Shown here one piece after another: positions 25,310 to 37,540 of a stretch of DNA of 64,000 bases. The position numbers and the translations under genes were made by a program. How positions within the stretch are numbered: the first letter of the stretch is position 1; each line of letters begins with the position of its first letter. Source of the DNA: Selaginella moellendorffii (lineage: Eukaryota; Streptophyta; Lycopodiopsida; Selaginellales; Selaginellaceae); the NCBI RefSeq assembly GCF_000143415.4, contig NW_003314377.1:324240-388239 (forward strand), read 5' to 3'. The notes below the pieces were generated by a model. That model was not told the DNA's origin and did no database searches. It saw nothing but the letters and a program-made list of their open reading frames with translations.

Positions 25310-27716
25310 TCAGCTCAGCCACCTCGCCACGCCATCGTCCTCTCCCACGGCTGCCAGTACCTCCATTGACACGTCCATGGACACCTTTATGAGTTGTGAC
25401 AGTGAGGAGTCAGTGAAAGAGAGAAAAATGAAAGAGACGCCGCGCTGGATAGCGCTACTTACCCCTCTGAATTTGCTATTCACGAGCGTACAGTCGCTCA
25501 GCTGGGACCCTTCGAGCACCCAGCTCTCCCACATATCGAAATTGTGGTTGAGGAACACGAGCTCCGATTTCTTGTTGGACTGCACACACACATAAAAGCA
25601 TTGACAGGAGATAAAACATAAGATCGAGGAGAACCTGTAGAAGCTTTCCACCAGCAGCCAGTGATCTCAAACCAAGACGATCCTGAAACCAAAGAGAAGA
25701 ACATAGAAATGTTTAGTCCTGTGTAAGAGAGCTATGGAAAAATGAAAAAAAACGTACTCTATTTCGTAGCACCACGAGGAACTGAGCAGCAGGATCTCTG
25801 GGAGTGACATCCGACATGACGTCCAGGCACCACCTTCGTCCGGGACCTTTCTGCCGAGCAACGTAGTAACCATTCCCAGTCACTGGACGGACAGCAACGA
25901 CGTAGCCTTCCTTCAGCACATCGATCGCTTGAAGGTCCTGCACGGACTCGCTAGCCGGTTTCTCCGAGCTCACGTCCGCGTCTTCGCGTCGGGCCTTGGA
26001 ATCGTCGGGCGAGGTGAAACGGGAAGTTGAATTCACCGCTTGGTCTCTCCCGCTTGTGCCCCCGGGATCATCTCTTTGCAATGCCACCCAGTTAGCATCT
26101 CTCTCCGGAACTGGGAACGATTCTGGCACCTGGTGAGATTTCCGTCTCGAGCCCCTCTTCTTCGACTTCTTTCCCGATTTGTTGTACATACTGCGAGCCT
26201 CGCGGATCTCCTGTGGCGGATAAACAAGCTGCTTCCGGTGAAACTGCTGGCCGGTCTGCGAGTCTGCAATCCACTGATCGTCTTCTTTGGCACTTTCTCT
26301 CTCGAACCGCTCATGCTTCTCTTCCTGCCAGTCCTCTTCGTCCTCTGAAACAGAACTCGCAGGAATAACTCCATTGACAAGATAGGACCTCAGCAGAGAA
26401 AATGCCTTTAACCGGATTTCGTTCCACGCATCGTCACTGTAATCGGCACTCCGAGGAAGAATTAACACGTTTGACATCTCCCTGACCTGTAGAAACACGA
26501 GTCAAGTTCCAAACATGTCGCATAAAAAAACCAGGTGCTTACCCACGCTTCCAGCCATTGCGGACCTTCGACGCCATCCAAAGCGCAGCCAGCAATGATG
26601 CCGTCAATGAGAGCTTGCTTCACAGCGCAGTCGTCGAGTAGATGGCAGCTGCTTGAATTCACAATAATAGCCCCTGAGCGAAAGCACGCTGAGCTCGTCA
26701 ACAAAAATTCGTGTAACACTAGAATGCGGTCATTCACGCATGGCATGCAAACGAAACCAAAAAAGAAAAAGAGAAAAAGGGTACCTGGTTTGATGTACTG
26801 CAAAGCTTCGGCGTTTATAATCTGGACGGTGTCGTTGGTGAGCGGGCAGTGAAGCGAAACCACATCACTTTGAGAAAGAAGCTCATTCAGACTTTCCACT
26901 TTGGTAGCAAACGCAGGAAAAGACTTGCGAGTCTGCTCTTTCACCTGATAGAAAATCCACAAACAAAGTTAGCAGCTCCCTCGAAAGCACCATCAAAAAA
27001 AAATCCACAACAAAGTTAGCAGCTCCCTCACAAGCACTAAGGAAAAAAAAAATTCTTACCTCTTCGGTCTCATAGTATATCACTCTCATCTTAAACGCCA
27101 GGCAGCGAACCGCAAGAGCACAGGCGGATGGCGTCCGACCAACGATCCCCATGACGAGCCCCCGGCATCTCCTCATCCCCTTGCACAGCGGCTGGATCGA
27201 TCCCAGCCAGCCAGCGCTTGCAAATCCCTGAGCCGAGAGAGAATGCGTGTGCCTCAGCAATCCCAGGAGCAACGCCATGACCGTGTCGGCAATCTCCTCG
27301 CCCCTCCCACAATCCACATGAACGAGCTTGAGTCCCATCTCGGCCGCCGCGGCGGAATCCGCCGGCTTGTTAATAGATCCCAGGCAGAGAATCAGCTGCC
27401 AGGGCTGGAGCCGCCGCTGCGCCGCGCGGGGGAGATCCAGGGAATGGATGATCACGGCCGCCGCAGTCTCCAGCTTGCCCTCGGCAATCTGCGCGAGGTT
27501 GAGGTGCTCCAGCGTCGCAATGCCGGCCAGAGCATCGGCATTGAGGATCTGCCAATCCTCGAGGCAATTCAGCGCGACGACGAGAGGAAGCCCAGGGATC
27601 CCCGCCGCCGCTGCCCCGGCCACTTCCTTGACGATCTTGCTGCTGTTGCCCACTGCGTAGCTCGGATTTTGCGAGGTGGCGCCATTGCCGGGGGAGCTCA
27701 CATCGACCTTGGTCAT
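25310..27716 (-). CDS. AN: ANGUSTIFOLIA, plant CtBP/BARS homologue
   Basis: Seven exons: 27716-27060, 26944-26785, 26673-26543, 26486-25758, 25682-25635, 25579-25463, 25384-25310 (638 residues, close to Arabidopsis AN). It is a D-isomer 2-hydroxyacid dehydrogenase-like protein controlling cell shape, microtubules and trichome form. The Rossmann-like part runs through VVALNCLEDW, LGSINKPADSAAAAEMGLKL, a GIVGRT nucleotide-loop and DVVSLHCPLTNDTVQIIN, GAIIVNSSS. As in plant AN, the catalytic residues of true dehydrogenases are not conserved. A plant-specific C-terminal extension has KKSKKRGSRRKSH, a nuclear-signal-like basic run, and ends AVGEDDGVARWLS. The first true ATG is at 27716. Fragments of exon 1 recur at 29632-29705, 37383-37530 and 63202-63345. 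Confidence 0.95.
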
Positions 27717-27847
27717 CCTGGCTTGCAAATCTGGCCAATGCTCCCTCTAGGCTCTGGATTTCCCCCGCATTCTCTCCTGGATGCCAAAGCCCTAGCTAGC
27801 CCTAGCCCTAAAACTTGGCATTTATGAATAATCTTTATTTTATTCTA

Positions 27848-28107
27848 CTATAGAGAATCGAGCCCGAAACGTTTGTTTAGAGAGGCCGATGTCCTAACTG
27901 ACTGGTCTAAGCTGTTTTTGTGAGCTTGCGAGCCAGAATAGCGGCTACTTATTGAGCAAAATATTTGCATAAAAGTCCTTGTTGAGTGGACCCTTCGGCA
28001 TCGAACCCGGGTCTTGTACAACGGTTTACCTCTACACTTACCTGATAGCCATCATCTCGGCAACCGGGTTCCCGTAATAAAAAAATCATACCATGTACTT
28101 GAACCAT
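27848..28107 (-). mobile_element. Dimeric tRNA-like SINE, copy 1
   Basis: Read on the minus strand, this element has two tRNA-like halves, each with a B-box style GGGTTCGANNC word: one in GGGTTCGATGCC and one near GGCTCGATTCTC. The first half also has a GATGGCTATCAGGTAAG segment like a D-arm. The same ~260-base unit recurs at 29722-29987, 37541-37828 and 62899-63190. It lies about 130 bases upstream of the ANGUSTIFOLIA start, so it may form part of that promoter. No intact cloverleaf is claimed. Confidence 0.6.
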
Positions 28108-28509
28108 GTGTCTTTGCGAAATCCATTTAGATCGCCCATTATCCCGCGCATTCGTCCTGCTGGGCGTTTCGTCCCCGTCTGGTTTTAGTAGGACAGGATT
28201 TAGATGAATCGATCATCGTGGCAGCGCTCTATCGCCTCGCCGCCCACCCTCTCCCATCGCGGTTCTAAATGCTTCTCGCGAAGGAAGGAAAATTTCACAG
28301 GAGTGATTCAAACTAAAATCGAGCAGACCCTCTTGGCTCACTGAGAGTAAAACAATGCTCTCCTCGGCTGCGCCTTACCGTGTATCAGGCTTCCTCCAGG
28401 AGTTTCACAGAGTCAGCGGGAAAAGGCAGCACTGGCAGAGAGTGGCACAAGCAACAAAAGGTTTGAATAAGCTCTACATTTTTCCTCCCATTTCATTGCC
28501 ACCATGGCC

Positions 28510-29630
28510 GCTGACTGCTGTAAAACTTCTAATGCTAGCTTTAGTATTGAACACAAGAAAGTGTAACATTAGCTTGCCATCCAGCAACTTTGCGCTGCTT
28601 CGTTTTCACCAAGATTGATAAAAGATAAAAACAACCAGTTCCAAGCCTGAAGCCTCATGATAAATCCAGCTCAAGAAGAAAGTTTTTAACTTCCCAGGCT
28701 GTACATATTGAAAACTCTCCTCCATGGATCTAGCAAAGCGCAGCTAGATCGATTTTTAACAGCCGGAAGCTATAAGAGAAGCTCTCCCAAAGCTCCTGGG
28801 TTACCTTGTTGGCTCGCGTTTCTCTTTGTGTGGTGGATGGGAAACGCAAGCGTCTACATTGTTCTCTCGAAATACCTCTGGAGTAGTCTGGACAGAATGA
28901 TTTCTCCGAGAGCCCATTTACAGCCACACCAATTATCACCACCAGTATCATCACTTCGTTTCTCAGCCACTTGATGAGCTTTTGGCGCTTCTGCTTCCCA
29001 AGAGCGTATGGACAGATGAAATCCACGGTTTTGCATCCGGAGGATGCTCGTCGATGTGAAGAAATCCCTGCATGAATGGAACAGCAACATCAAGATCTCT
29101 TCCAAAACAATCAGCAATATCACAAACCTTGTCATACTGGATCGTCAATGTTGCAATAGAAACTCGCAGAGCAATCTCCACGGCAGCAGGAGCTTTGCGA
29201 TCTTCCGCTGGTGTGACTCTCATCAGTCTGAACTCCACGTTTCGGGCATCCTGTAGGTGTGGCCATACAAACAAACATACCACGGAACCATCTGGAGGAT
29301 CATAATGTCATACCTGGAAACAGTCCCGGGAGCATCTTTTGCCCGAAACGAAATGACGATGGATCCCCTTGCATTCTCGCTGTCAGCCAAGGGCGAGCCC
29401 AAGACCAATCCACCGGAGCTCTCCAAGTTCAAACTCGCTGTGTGTGCCATAAAAGAGAGCCTGAAGACGACGCGAGCACCCGACTTGGAGCAGAACTGAG
29501 GCTAAAAACACGATTATCCACGAAGTTGGTGCCTGTTTCGACCAAATGCTTCGCCAAGCTCTCCTCCAGCTCCAAATGGACACTACTTGTAGTTGCAAGC
29601 GGGCACTTGCCTTCCAGCTTTGTTTGAGAC
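28510..29630 (-). pseudogene. Inverted, internally deleted copy of the PIG-T 3' half (copy C)
   Basis: The minus strand matches the PIG-T gene from about 31455 to 33120, including its last exon and 3' flanking sequence. Recognisable peptides include LELEESLAKHL and RVFSLSSAPSRVLAS; the segment equal to 32190-32600 is deleted and frames are broken. It stands about 0.9 kb upstream of the intact gene in the opposite direction, so the pair forms a large inverted repeat. Transcription through both could make a hairpin RNA; that is inference. Confidence 0.8.
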
Positions 29631-29631
29631 A

Positions 29632-29705
29632 AACATCCGGCTTGCCCTCGGCAGCAATCTGCACGAGGTTGAGGTGAATCCTTCAGCGCGACAACGTAGC
29701 TCGGC
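29632..29705 (-). pseudogene. Fragment of ANGUSTIFOLIA exon 1
   Basis: GCTTGCCCTCGGCAGCAATC and the following GAGGTTGAGGTG match the exon 1 antisense sequence at about 27475-27505, then a jump leads to TTCAGCGCGACAACG, matching about 27567. The fragment abuts the PIG-T copy C on one side and a SINE on the other. Confidence 0.65.
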
Positions 29706-29721
29706 TTGTGCACCTCGGTCA

Positions 29722-29987
29722 AATATTTATAATATCGAGAAAAGAATCGAACCAGAAACATATGGTTTGGGAGACTGAGGTCCTAACTGACTGGTCTAAG
29801 CTCTTTTAGTGAGCTGGCGAACCAGAATAATGGCTCCTTATTTAGTAAATTTTTTGCATAAAAGTCCTTGTTGAGTGGACCCTTCGGCATCGAACCCGGG
29901 TCTCGTACAACGGTTTACCTCTACACTTACCTGGTAGCCATCATCTCAGCAACCGGGTTCCAATAAAAAATATCATACCATGTAGTT
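29722..29987 (-). mobile_element. Dimeric tRNA-like SINE, copy 2
   Basis: This is the same unit as at 27848-28107, with both B-box style words. A partial tail of the same unit (AATAAAATATCGTACCATCTACTTGAACC region) recurs at 30091-30132, about 420 bases upstream of the PIG-T start. Confidence 0.6.
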
Positions 29988-30132
29988 AAACGGGTACCCG
30001 AGGAGATTATTCCCCGTCCCTGAGAGGCGCGAATCGGTGGTGATTCCATCCGAGCTGGCAGCGAGCGCCTCGAATGCGCCTCTTTTCTCCTGGTTCCAGT
30101 AATAAAATATCGTACCATCTACTTGAACCAAT

Positions 30133-30551
30133 ATGACAATATGGGTGCATTCGAGGCTGGCGTTTCGTCTTTGGGAGAATCCCTTCCAGATTTTGGAGCT
30201 AGGAGGACAGGATCTACCGAGGGAACGATCTCGTGCTTGATTGCCATGGCCACGCTCAATCACCTTGCCTCTTCCAGGATGCTTGATGCCAGGAACAAGA
30301 AGCGAGCGGCCGGATGAAAACTCTCGTGGAAGCCTGCCAAGGAGCTCCATCGCGATTCTAAATGAAGCGCGCGATGGCACTCGCGGGCTCCCAACAGGCT
30401 TGTGCCTACGGTCCTGTGGCTATACGTTTTCAGCGCTAATTCTCGACAGGGAGCTCCACGAGCTTGACTACTCACATTTTAGGGCTCTTGAGATTGAGAT
30501 TATTCCAGTAATATTCTTACTGTACGGTAGAACTTGGAAGAACCCTAAAGT
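30133..30551 (+). promoter_or_regulatory. Probable promoter and leader of PIG-T
   Basis: Single-copy looking sequence between SINE debris and the PIG-T start codon. Short open frames exist but carry no motif. No TATA box or other element is clear enough to place. Confidence 0.35.
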
Positions 30552-32712
30552 ATGGATCTTCCTTTTGCCCTTGCTTTTGTTCTTCTTCTGACCTCTTGCT
30601 ATGCGATCGATGAGGACTTTTCCGAGGAGCTGTTGCTGCGTCCGCTCCCCGACGGCAATGTGCTCGCTCATTTCCACTTCGCCAGCACATTGCCGCCCGT
30701 CGATCACTACGGCGTGCATCACCGGCTCTTCCCCAAGGCCATCTTCCAGCTCGTAAGTCCTCAAATCCCTTCTCCAGGAAACGATGATAAGAGAATCGCT
30801 TGGAACAGGTCCGGAAGTTTCGAATCAAGGAAATGGAGCTCTCCTTCACGCAAGGGCGATGGAACTACCAGCGCTGGGGCGTGGGCGATCCGATCGCACA
30901 GCTCGCCGCCAAGCCAGTGGGAGTGGAGCTTACGGCATCTCTCGACGTTCCAGAGGCAGAGGTGGATTCGACGTGGGGAAACCTCACGCACGCTCTCTCG
31001 GGCCTCTTTTGCGCCTCGATCAACTTCCTCGAGTCGCCAACTACGTTCTTGGAGCCGTGGTTCTCGTGGAGGCCCGAGGCAAACTGGACAGGAGGAGGAG
31101 GAGCTTTCGACGCTCCCGGCGTGAAGAGGGTGGTGAAAGGAAAGAAATGGAGCAAGAGCTCGAGAACCAGGTATGGAGCACTCCCGAGAGAAGCAGTCTG
31201 TACGGAGAACCTCACGCCATGGCTCAAGCTTCTCCCGTGTAGAGACAAGGCTGGGCTCACGACGCTCCTGGACAGGCCGACGATTTACAGTGGTATGTAC
31301 CATTCCCAGAGGCTGATTATCACTTCCGGTGACTTCGATCGAGACGAAGAAGGCACGACGTTGGAGCAAACCTTGACGGTTGTTTTGCGAAAGCCAGCAG
31401 TTTCAGAAGGTCTGTCTTCCAAGCTGCAAGACTGGACACTCTCCGGGTTGTTTGGCTCAAAGCTGGAAGGCAAGTGCCCGCTTGCAACTACAAGTAGTGT
31501 CTATCTGGAGCTGGAGGAGAGCTTGGCGAAGCACTTGGCTGGAGATCTCAGCAAAGAAACACGCATCAACTTCGTGGACAATCGTGTTTTCAGCCTCAGC
31601 TCTGCTCCAAGTCGGGTGCTCGCCTCCCTTTCAGGCTCTCTTTTACTCGAGTATGAAGCTGGCACGCACAGCGAGCTTGATCTTGGAGTCACTTGGAGAG
31701 CCCCGGTGGATTGGTCTCCTGCTCGGGGTCGGTTCTACACAAGCCGGTACTTGGCTGGCAGCGGGAATGCAAGGGGATCCATCGTCATTTCTTTTCGGGC
31801 AAATGATGGTCCTTCTGGGGACTGTTACTCTCCAGGTATCGAGGCAGTCGAGTACGTCGACATTATGATCCTCCAGATGATACCGTGGTATGTTCGTTTG
31901 TATGGCCACACGCTACAGGTTTCGTTGGATGGCCGAAACGTGGAGTTTTGGTCCGTGGTTAGACTGATGAGATTCACACCAGCAGAAGATCGCAAAGCTC
32001 CTGCTGCTGTGGAGATTGCTCTGCGAGTTTCTATTGCAACCCAGGCCGTAACTCTGACGATCCAATATGACAAGGTTTGTGATATTGCTGGTTGTTTTGG
32101 AAGAGATCTTGATGTTTGCTGTTTCATTCATGCAGGGATTTCTTCACATCGACGAGCATCCTCCAGATGCAAACCGTGGATTTGATCTGCCTTCCGCAGT
32201 TATCACTTTCCCAAGGTGCCGTGTGTTCAAACAATTCCAAAGTGATGATGTCGGTCACTCGCACATTTTGGCTGTTGTTCAGGTAGTCGATTGTTTTGTT
32301 TTTCCAAGTCCGAGTTTTGTCTTTGCTCTCCTCTTACAGAGCCAGCGTCCAATGCAAATATATAGCGAAGTTTCATTGATGCAACTGGCCACACCGGATT
32401 TCAGCATGCCGTACAACGTGATCACCCTGACGTGCACAGTTCTTGCGCTGTACTTTGGCTCGCTGTTAAACGCTCTGAGGCGAAGGATAGGCGAGGAAGA
32501 ACGAGAAAGCAAAGGTACCTAGAGTTATCTCCCCATCCATTCCAAGCTCTCGTTCTTATGCCATTTGTTCTTGACAAGCAGAAGGGAAGAAGGCGGGGCT
32601 TCTGAGCCAAAAGCTCAAGTGGCTGAGAAACGAGAAGCACATGAGAGTGATCAAGGTGATACTGGTGGTGATAATTGGTGTGGCTGTAAATCACTACTTG
32701 AGCTCGTCATGA
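30552..32712 (+). CDS. PIGT: GPI transamidase subunit PIG-T (Gpi16)
   Basis: Five exons, 30552-30752, 30809-32074, 32136-32282, 32340-32514 and 32582-32712, encode 639 residues. PIG-T is the lumenal scaffold of the endoplasmic-reticulum complex that attaches GPI anchors to proteins. Residues 1-18 form a signal peptide (LPFALAFVLLLTSCYA). Family blocks include FHFASTLPPVDHYGVHHRLF at the N-terminus, RWGVGDPIAQ, ASINFLESPTTFLEPW, a YHSQRLIIT segment, and RGFDLPSAVITFP near the end. The membrane anchor is VITLTCTVLALYFGSLLNAL in exon 4; the last exon adds a basic stretch and a second hydrophobic run, VIKVILVVIIGVAV. All introns are 52-67 bases, GT-AG. Broken copies lie at 28510-29630, 37975-39215 and 62043-62777, so this is the only complete copy in the window. 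Confidence 0.93.
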
Positions 32713-34200
32713 TGGCACTCTGGGCTCTCGGAGAAATCATTCTGTCCAGACTCCTCTGGAGGTATTTCGAGAGAACAAAAAAATGTGAAAACTGGCGCTT
32801 GCATTTTCCATACACCTGACAGAAAGAGAAAAGCGAGGAGCTTTGGGACAGCTTCTCTTGTAGCTTCCGGGCGATAAAAACTGCTCTTTGCTAGATCCAT
32901 GGAGGAAGATGTACAAGTTAAAAACTCTTTTCTTGGGTTGGATACTTATATCTGTATAGGGGTTTTCCTTAAGGAGTTTAGGATCAGGTGTCCGTTCTTG
33001 CCTTTGAAGGATCTGTGCTTGGCTGGTTTTATATCTTTTATGCATCTTGGCGAAAACGAAGCAGCAAAGTTGCTGGATTGCAAGCTAATGTTACACTTTC
33101 TTGTGTTTGATACTAAAGCTAACAATAAGGAGAAACTTTAAGCAAAAGAAGTATAAGTGGAGAACTTTTGTTCCACAGTAGTAGGGGCAACCATGGTGCT
33201 AATGAAAATCTTATGTTGCTCTTTTGCCTCTTGCAAGTGCTGAGAGGTGAGTATTGTTTTATTCTTAGTAGCTTCTGTTGTTCAAGTGCTGGTGTTTAAA
33301 GACTTATTAGAGTTCACTTTAGTTGTTTTAGTTCCTTCCATCTCTATACCACTTTAAAGTATTAAAATACAGTTTTTATTATTTGTTAGAAAAATGTTGT
33401 ATTTTTTGTTCGTCTAAAAACCTTTTCAAAATTAACGAATATTCACTTACAATTCTGCTTTGCCGCTCCATATGTAATATTAATCAATAGCGTTTTGAGG
33501 GTCTTGAAGCACCTTAATGAAAGCATGAGACAACAATGCAATGGATGCAAATTAAAAAGGTTACCACTCAATGGAGGAACTCAACGAAATTCGATTTGGA
33601 ACATTACAGGCGGGCTAGGACGTGAACACACTGTAATCCTGCAGCGGAGGTGCAGCGGCCACCAAATTCTTTTCAGTAGTCATATGATTTGTCCAAAACA
33701 TTCTTGCAGTACCATTAGAAAGACACTCATACAGCCAGCTTTGAAATCTTGAGAGCTGCAACAAGCATCAAAATCCACGCACAACCAAGCGTGCCATTCG
33801 CTTCCCTCCCAGCAATCAAGCACTTTTTAACTCGAAAGAAGGGAGCACACGGCTGAGACTCACTGCTGAAGGAGACAACGCGCCACTATACAATGAGGGC
33901 AGTTTTGGTGGTCGCTTTAATTTGGAGTCAAAGAGCTAGCAAAGATGGTGTAAACAGAAAGATAGACTTTAAGAACAAGGCCTTCTGGTTTTGATGACGA
34001 GGTTTCCGTCCTGTAATCCAAGAATGCCTTCTGCTTCGCAGCCGAAACCAACAAGTTCATTCAAACCAAGTTCATTCAAAGTTCAAGTTCAGCGTTTACA
34101 TGTAAACCTAGCTATGTTAACAAAGTCATTCTTGCGCATTATATGTGTAGCTTTTTATTTGTTATCTAATTATTAATTATTTTCTCAAAATTGTATAAAA
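32713..34200. other. PIG-T downstream region and unassigned spacer
   Basis: Up to about 33130 the sequence is also present in PIG-T copy C, so it moved together with the gene and probably includes the 3' untranslated region. From there to 34200 only short open frames without motifs are seen. Confidence 0.45.
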
Positions 34201-36150
34201 AGACCTCATAATTCGTGGGAAAATAATAACCTAAATATTTTAATAATAATAGAGTTTCTAAATAATATTTTATATTTAATTTTAATTTGATAAAAAATAT
34301 AATACAAGGATGACATGTATAAGTCCAGTATCTAATGTTTATCTATACATTTCTTCAATAAACTCTTTTTCAATTAGAGTTATGCATAAAACATAAAAAT
34401 AAAAAAAATCATAACCCATATTATGAAACATTTGTATTTCCCATGATAACATTTATGATATTTTTAGCATGTCTAGGTGGTTTTTCAACAGCATAGTGAA
34501 GAGTTACTATTAATCTTGATAATAGTATAGCATAATATAAGTTTCCAAAGTTTAGTGAAATACAAATTCATAAAGTTTCACCAAAGAGTAAATTGTACAA
34601 ACATCATTTTAATATTGATGTTTCTACTTTTTTTCCAAATGTCATGCCATTGGAATATCATTGGAGCACCAAAATAAACTTTTATAAACTTTGAATTCAA
34701 TATATTAAACTAATCAATTTAGGATATAATTATTATACTTACAATTATCTAAAGAAAAAAGAAACTATACCTTTTATTTATTCTATAGTATACACAATAG
34801 AAAAAAATATTTTAACTTTTAATTTTTGAAATTCAAAATATATATAAATTTCTCTTTTAAAGTGAATATGGTAGCTACTCCTTGTTCTAAAATTTTAATT
34901 TCATTATAATCTATAATAAAATATTTTAAGTTTTAGTAAATATAAAAACTCTAGTTTAACAAATAAAAATTATATTTTTTATATAAAACATTAATCTCTT
35001 TGTAAAAAGGACATTTGTCAATTAAGCTACCCTTCTCAATATCATTTTTGTATAAGACAATTGCAATAACATCATTACAAGCAAGTAAATCAAACTAACT
35101 ACCAAATTTCTAAATTGAAAAATATACAATAAACATGCCTTATTCATAATAGGTATTGATTTAGGCAAGTAGTAGATGCAACTTCTTGATTTAAATGAAA
35201 GTGCTTCCTCTAATTAAATTAAGTTTACTCAATTTCTTAGTGCTTAAATTGTTATGTCACATTGAATGGTGAGCCATTAAATATATACTTACAAATTCCT
35301 AATTAAGTATATATATATATTGAGTTCTAGTATTCGTGAATTTGAAATTTTATGATGCTGATTTCTACATTGTACCATCAAAAGGTTTATTTATCCTATT
35401 TATATATCTAATATTTAAGGTATATATAAAAAAAATTTAATAAACTATTTCTTAATAGGAGATATGCATAATATAAAAATTAAAAACTAATTTTGAATGC
35501 TCATATTAATAAATGTTTGTATTGTTGTGATAACATTTATGACATTGTTAGTATATTTGAGTGGTTTTTCAACAGTAGAATGAAAAGTTATTACCAATAT
35601 TTCTAATGTTATGACACATTATATGTTTTCAGTGTTTTGCAAAACAAAATTTTATGGAATTTCACTAAAGAGTAAAGATTGATATTTTTACTGCTTTTTC
35701 TAAATGCCACACCATTGAAACTTCATTAGAGCACATAAATAAAATTTATAAACTCTAAATTTATTATATAAAACAAATAAATTTATGATATAATTGTTAT
35801 GTTTACAATTTTCTAAAGCAAAAATAATTTATAAAATTTTAAAAAGATATATAAGTTTCTTTTGAAGTGAATATAATATTTAATCCTTGTTCTAACTTTT
35901 TAAATTAATTGTAATCTAACATAAAAAATGAGTAAATATATAGAGTTTCTAGTTTAACAACTACAGCAAAGTCATTTGTCTTAGAAGATAATTGCAATAA
36001 CATTGTTGTAGGCAACAAAGTCAAACTACTTGCCAAATAGAAGAAATTTTTGCATAGGATAAATAAACCTCCTTAAATGGAATGATCTAAAAAGCAACAA
36101 TTGAATTAAGCTATAAAATCTCAAATTCACAAATACTAGGACTAACAACA
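34200..36150. repeat. Very AT-rich region with a diverged direct repeat
   Basis: Positions about 34330-35030 and 35400-36010 share many words in the same order, for example TGATAACATTTATGA followed by GGTTTTTCAACAG, then CATTTTAATATTGATG-like and TTTATTTATCC-like stretches. The spacing is about 1.07 kb. This could be an old pair of LTRs or a decayed tandem duplication. No gene is visible. Confidence 0.5.
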
Positions 36151-36700
36151 TATACTTGACTAAGACGTACACCATCTATAAGTATATATTTATTGACTCA
36201 CCCTTCAATAGGACAATGTATTCAATAATTTTGAATGTCAAGAAATTGAGTAAATTTTGTTCAATTGGTAGACTTGCCTACACCAGTACCCATTGTGGAG
36301 TCACCAATGCAAAATTCTATGAGGCTAAAGGTGTTGGTTCTATTCTCATTGAGCTTAACAAATGGCACTATACACATGTCCCAGAAATGCAAGAAAATTT
36401 GTTATCTATGAAAAGCCTTTTTTATACTACTCTTCAATTTCTGGAGATCAACACAGTATTACTTTTTATTTTGATGTGGTCAAGGTGATGCACAGTACCT
36501 ATTTACAAGTTTGATGCTAGTTTAGTGCCTCTCCTTGTCAAAGAATCTAAGATGGCACTGGTTCTAGCATAAAAAATATGGAAGTAGAAATGTCGCATAC
36601 ACTTTGGGATTGCTTGCTGATCCTCTATCCCACCTCTTATTGGTTATGGACAAGATCAGGCTTTTTTCACATTAAAGCCTTCCTTTCTTAATAATGTTAT
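36150..36700 (+). mobile_element. Ty1/copia-like polyprotein remnant
   Basis: Positions 36156-36488 translate to a segment with KGVGSILIEL, THVPEMQENLLSMKSLFY, the protease to pre-integrase junction pattern of copia elements (GxG..., then VPxxxxNLLSxxxL). Sequence further right (to about 36690) continues with stops in more than one frame. No LTR or integrase core is seen, so it is a short dead remnant. Confidence 0.55.
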
Positions 36701-37382
36701 GAAAGATCAGTAGTCCAGTGGTGCCATGCAAAAGAATATTTGTGATAGTTACTCATTTTATGCCCTAGATAACAATTGAAAGTTCGTGGCATTTGGTGCG
36801 GTGACAACTGGGACGCTTCCAGATAGAACAGAAAGTGGTAGTTCTGCACCATCAAGCTCCTGCTGCTCTCACTAGCAATAATCAAGAGGTACGAGAGATT
36901 TAGTTCTCCTGTGGCAGATCAATGCACCATGGAAGTCTGGCTAGTAAATATCCTTGATGCGTCTCAAGAATCGGGGTGATTTTTGGGTGCTAAAATCGGG
37001 AGGAGTATCAAGCTCGGGCAGGACGGCAGTCTCTCCGAGAAAAAGCGGGCTTGTTTGATTCCCCCAAACCCACCAGGCACATGGAGAACTTCGTCCACTT
37101 GAGCTGCCTGAGGATGGAATTGCCTGTTCGTGACAGGAATGGATGGTGAATGTGTGGCGTCGATGCTCCAAGCACAGCCCTGAACCTGGAAAGATCACAC
37201 CGAAAGCTTACAAAGTCTACTTCTCTGGAAGTTCATACCTCTCAACCTTGGTCCCTGAAAACGTATCCCGCCGCCAGGGCGCCAAACACAAGGTCAGCGT
37301 CGAGAAAGCTACACTGCGAGGAGGAGGAGGAGCGACAGGAGGAGCGCCTGCGATCGATCATGTCTTGTCAATGGAATCAGAC

Positions 37383-37530
37383 GAGACAAGAGAATCAGCT
37401 GCCAGGGCTGGAGCCGCCGCTGCGCCGATAGGCCAGGAAATGGATTATCACAGCCGCCGCAGTCTCCAGCTTGCCCACGTCAATCTGCGCAACTCCAGCG
37501 TCGCGATGCCAGAGCATCCGCATTGATGAT
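37383..37530 (-). pseudogene. ANGUSTIFOLIA exon 1 fragment in copy A
   Basis: The sequence from GAGAATCAGCTGCCAGGGCT onward matches 27386-27545 with a deletion of the CGCGGGGGAGATCC-like stretch and several small gaps. The frame is broken. It has the same orientation as the intact gene and sits next to SINE copy 3, just as the real exon 1 sits next to SINE copy 1. Confidence 0.75.
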
Positions 37531-37540
37531 CGACGATGAT

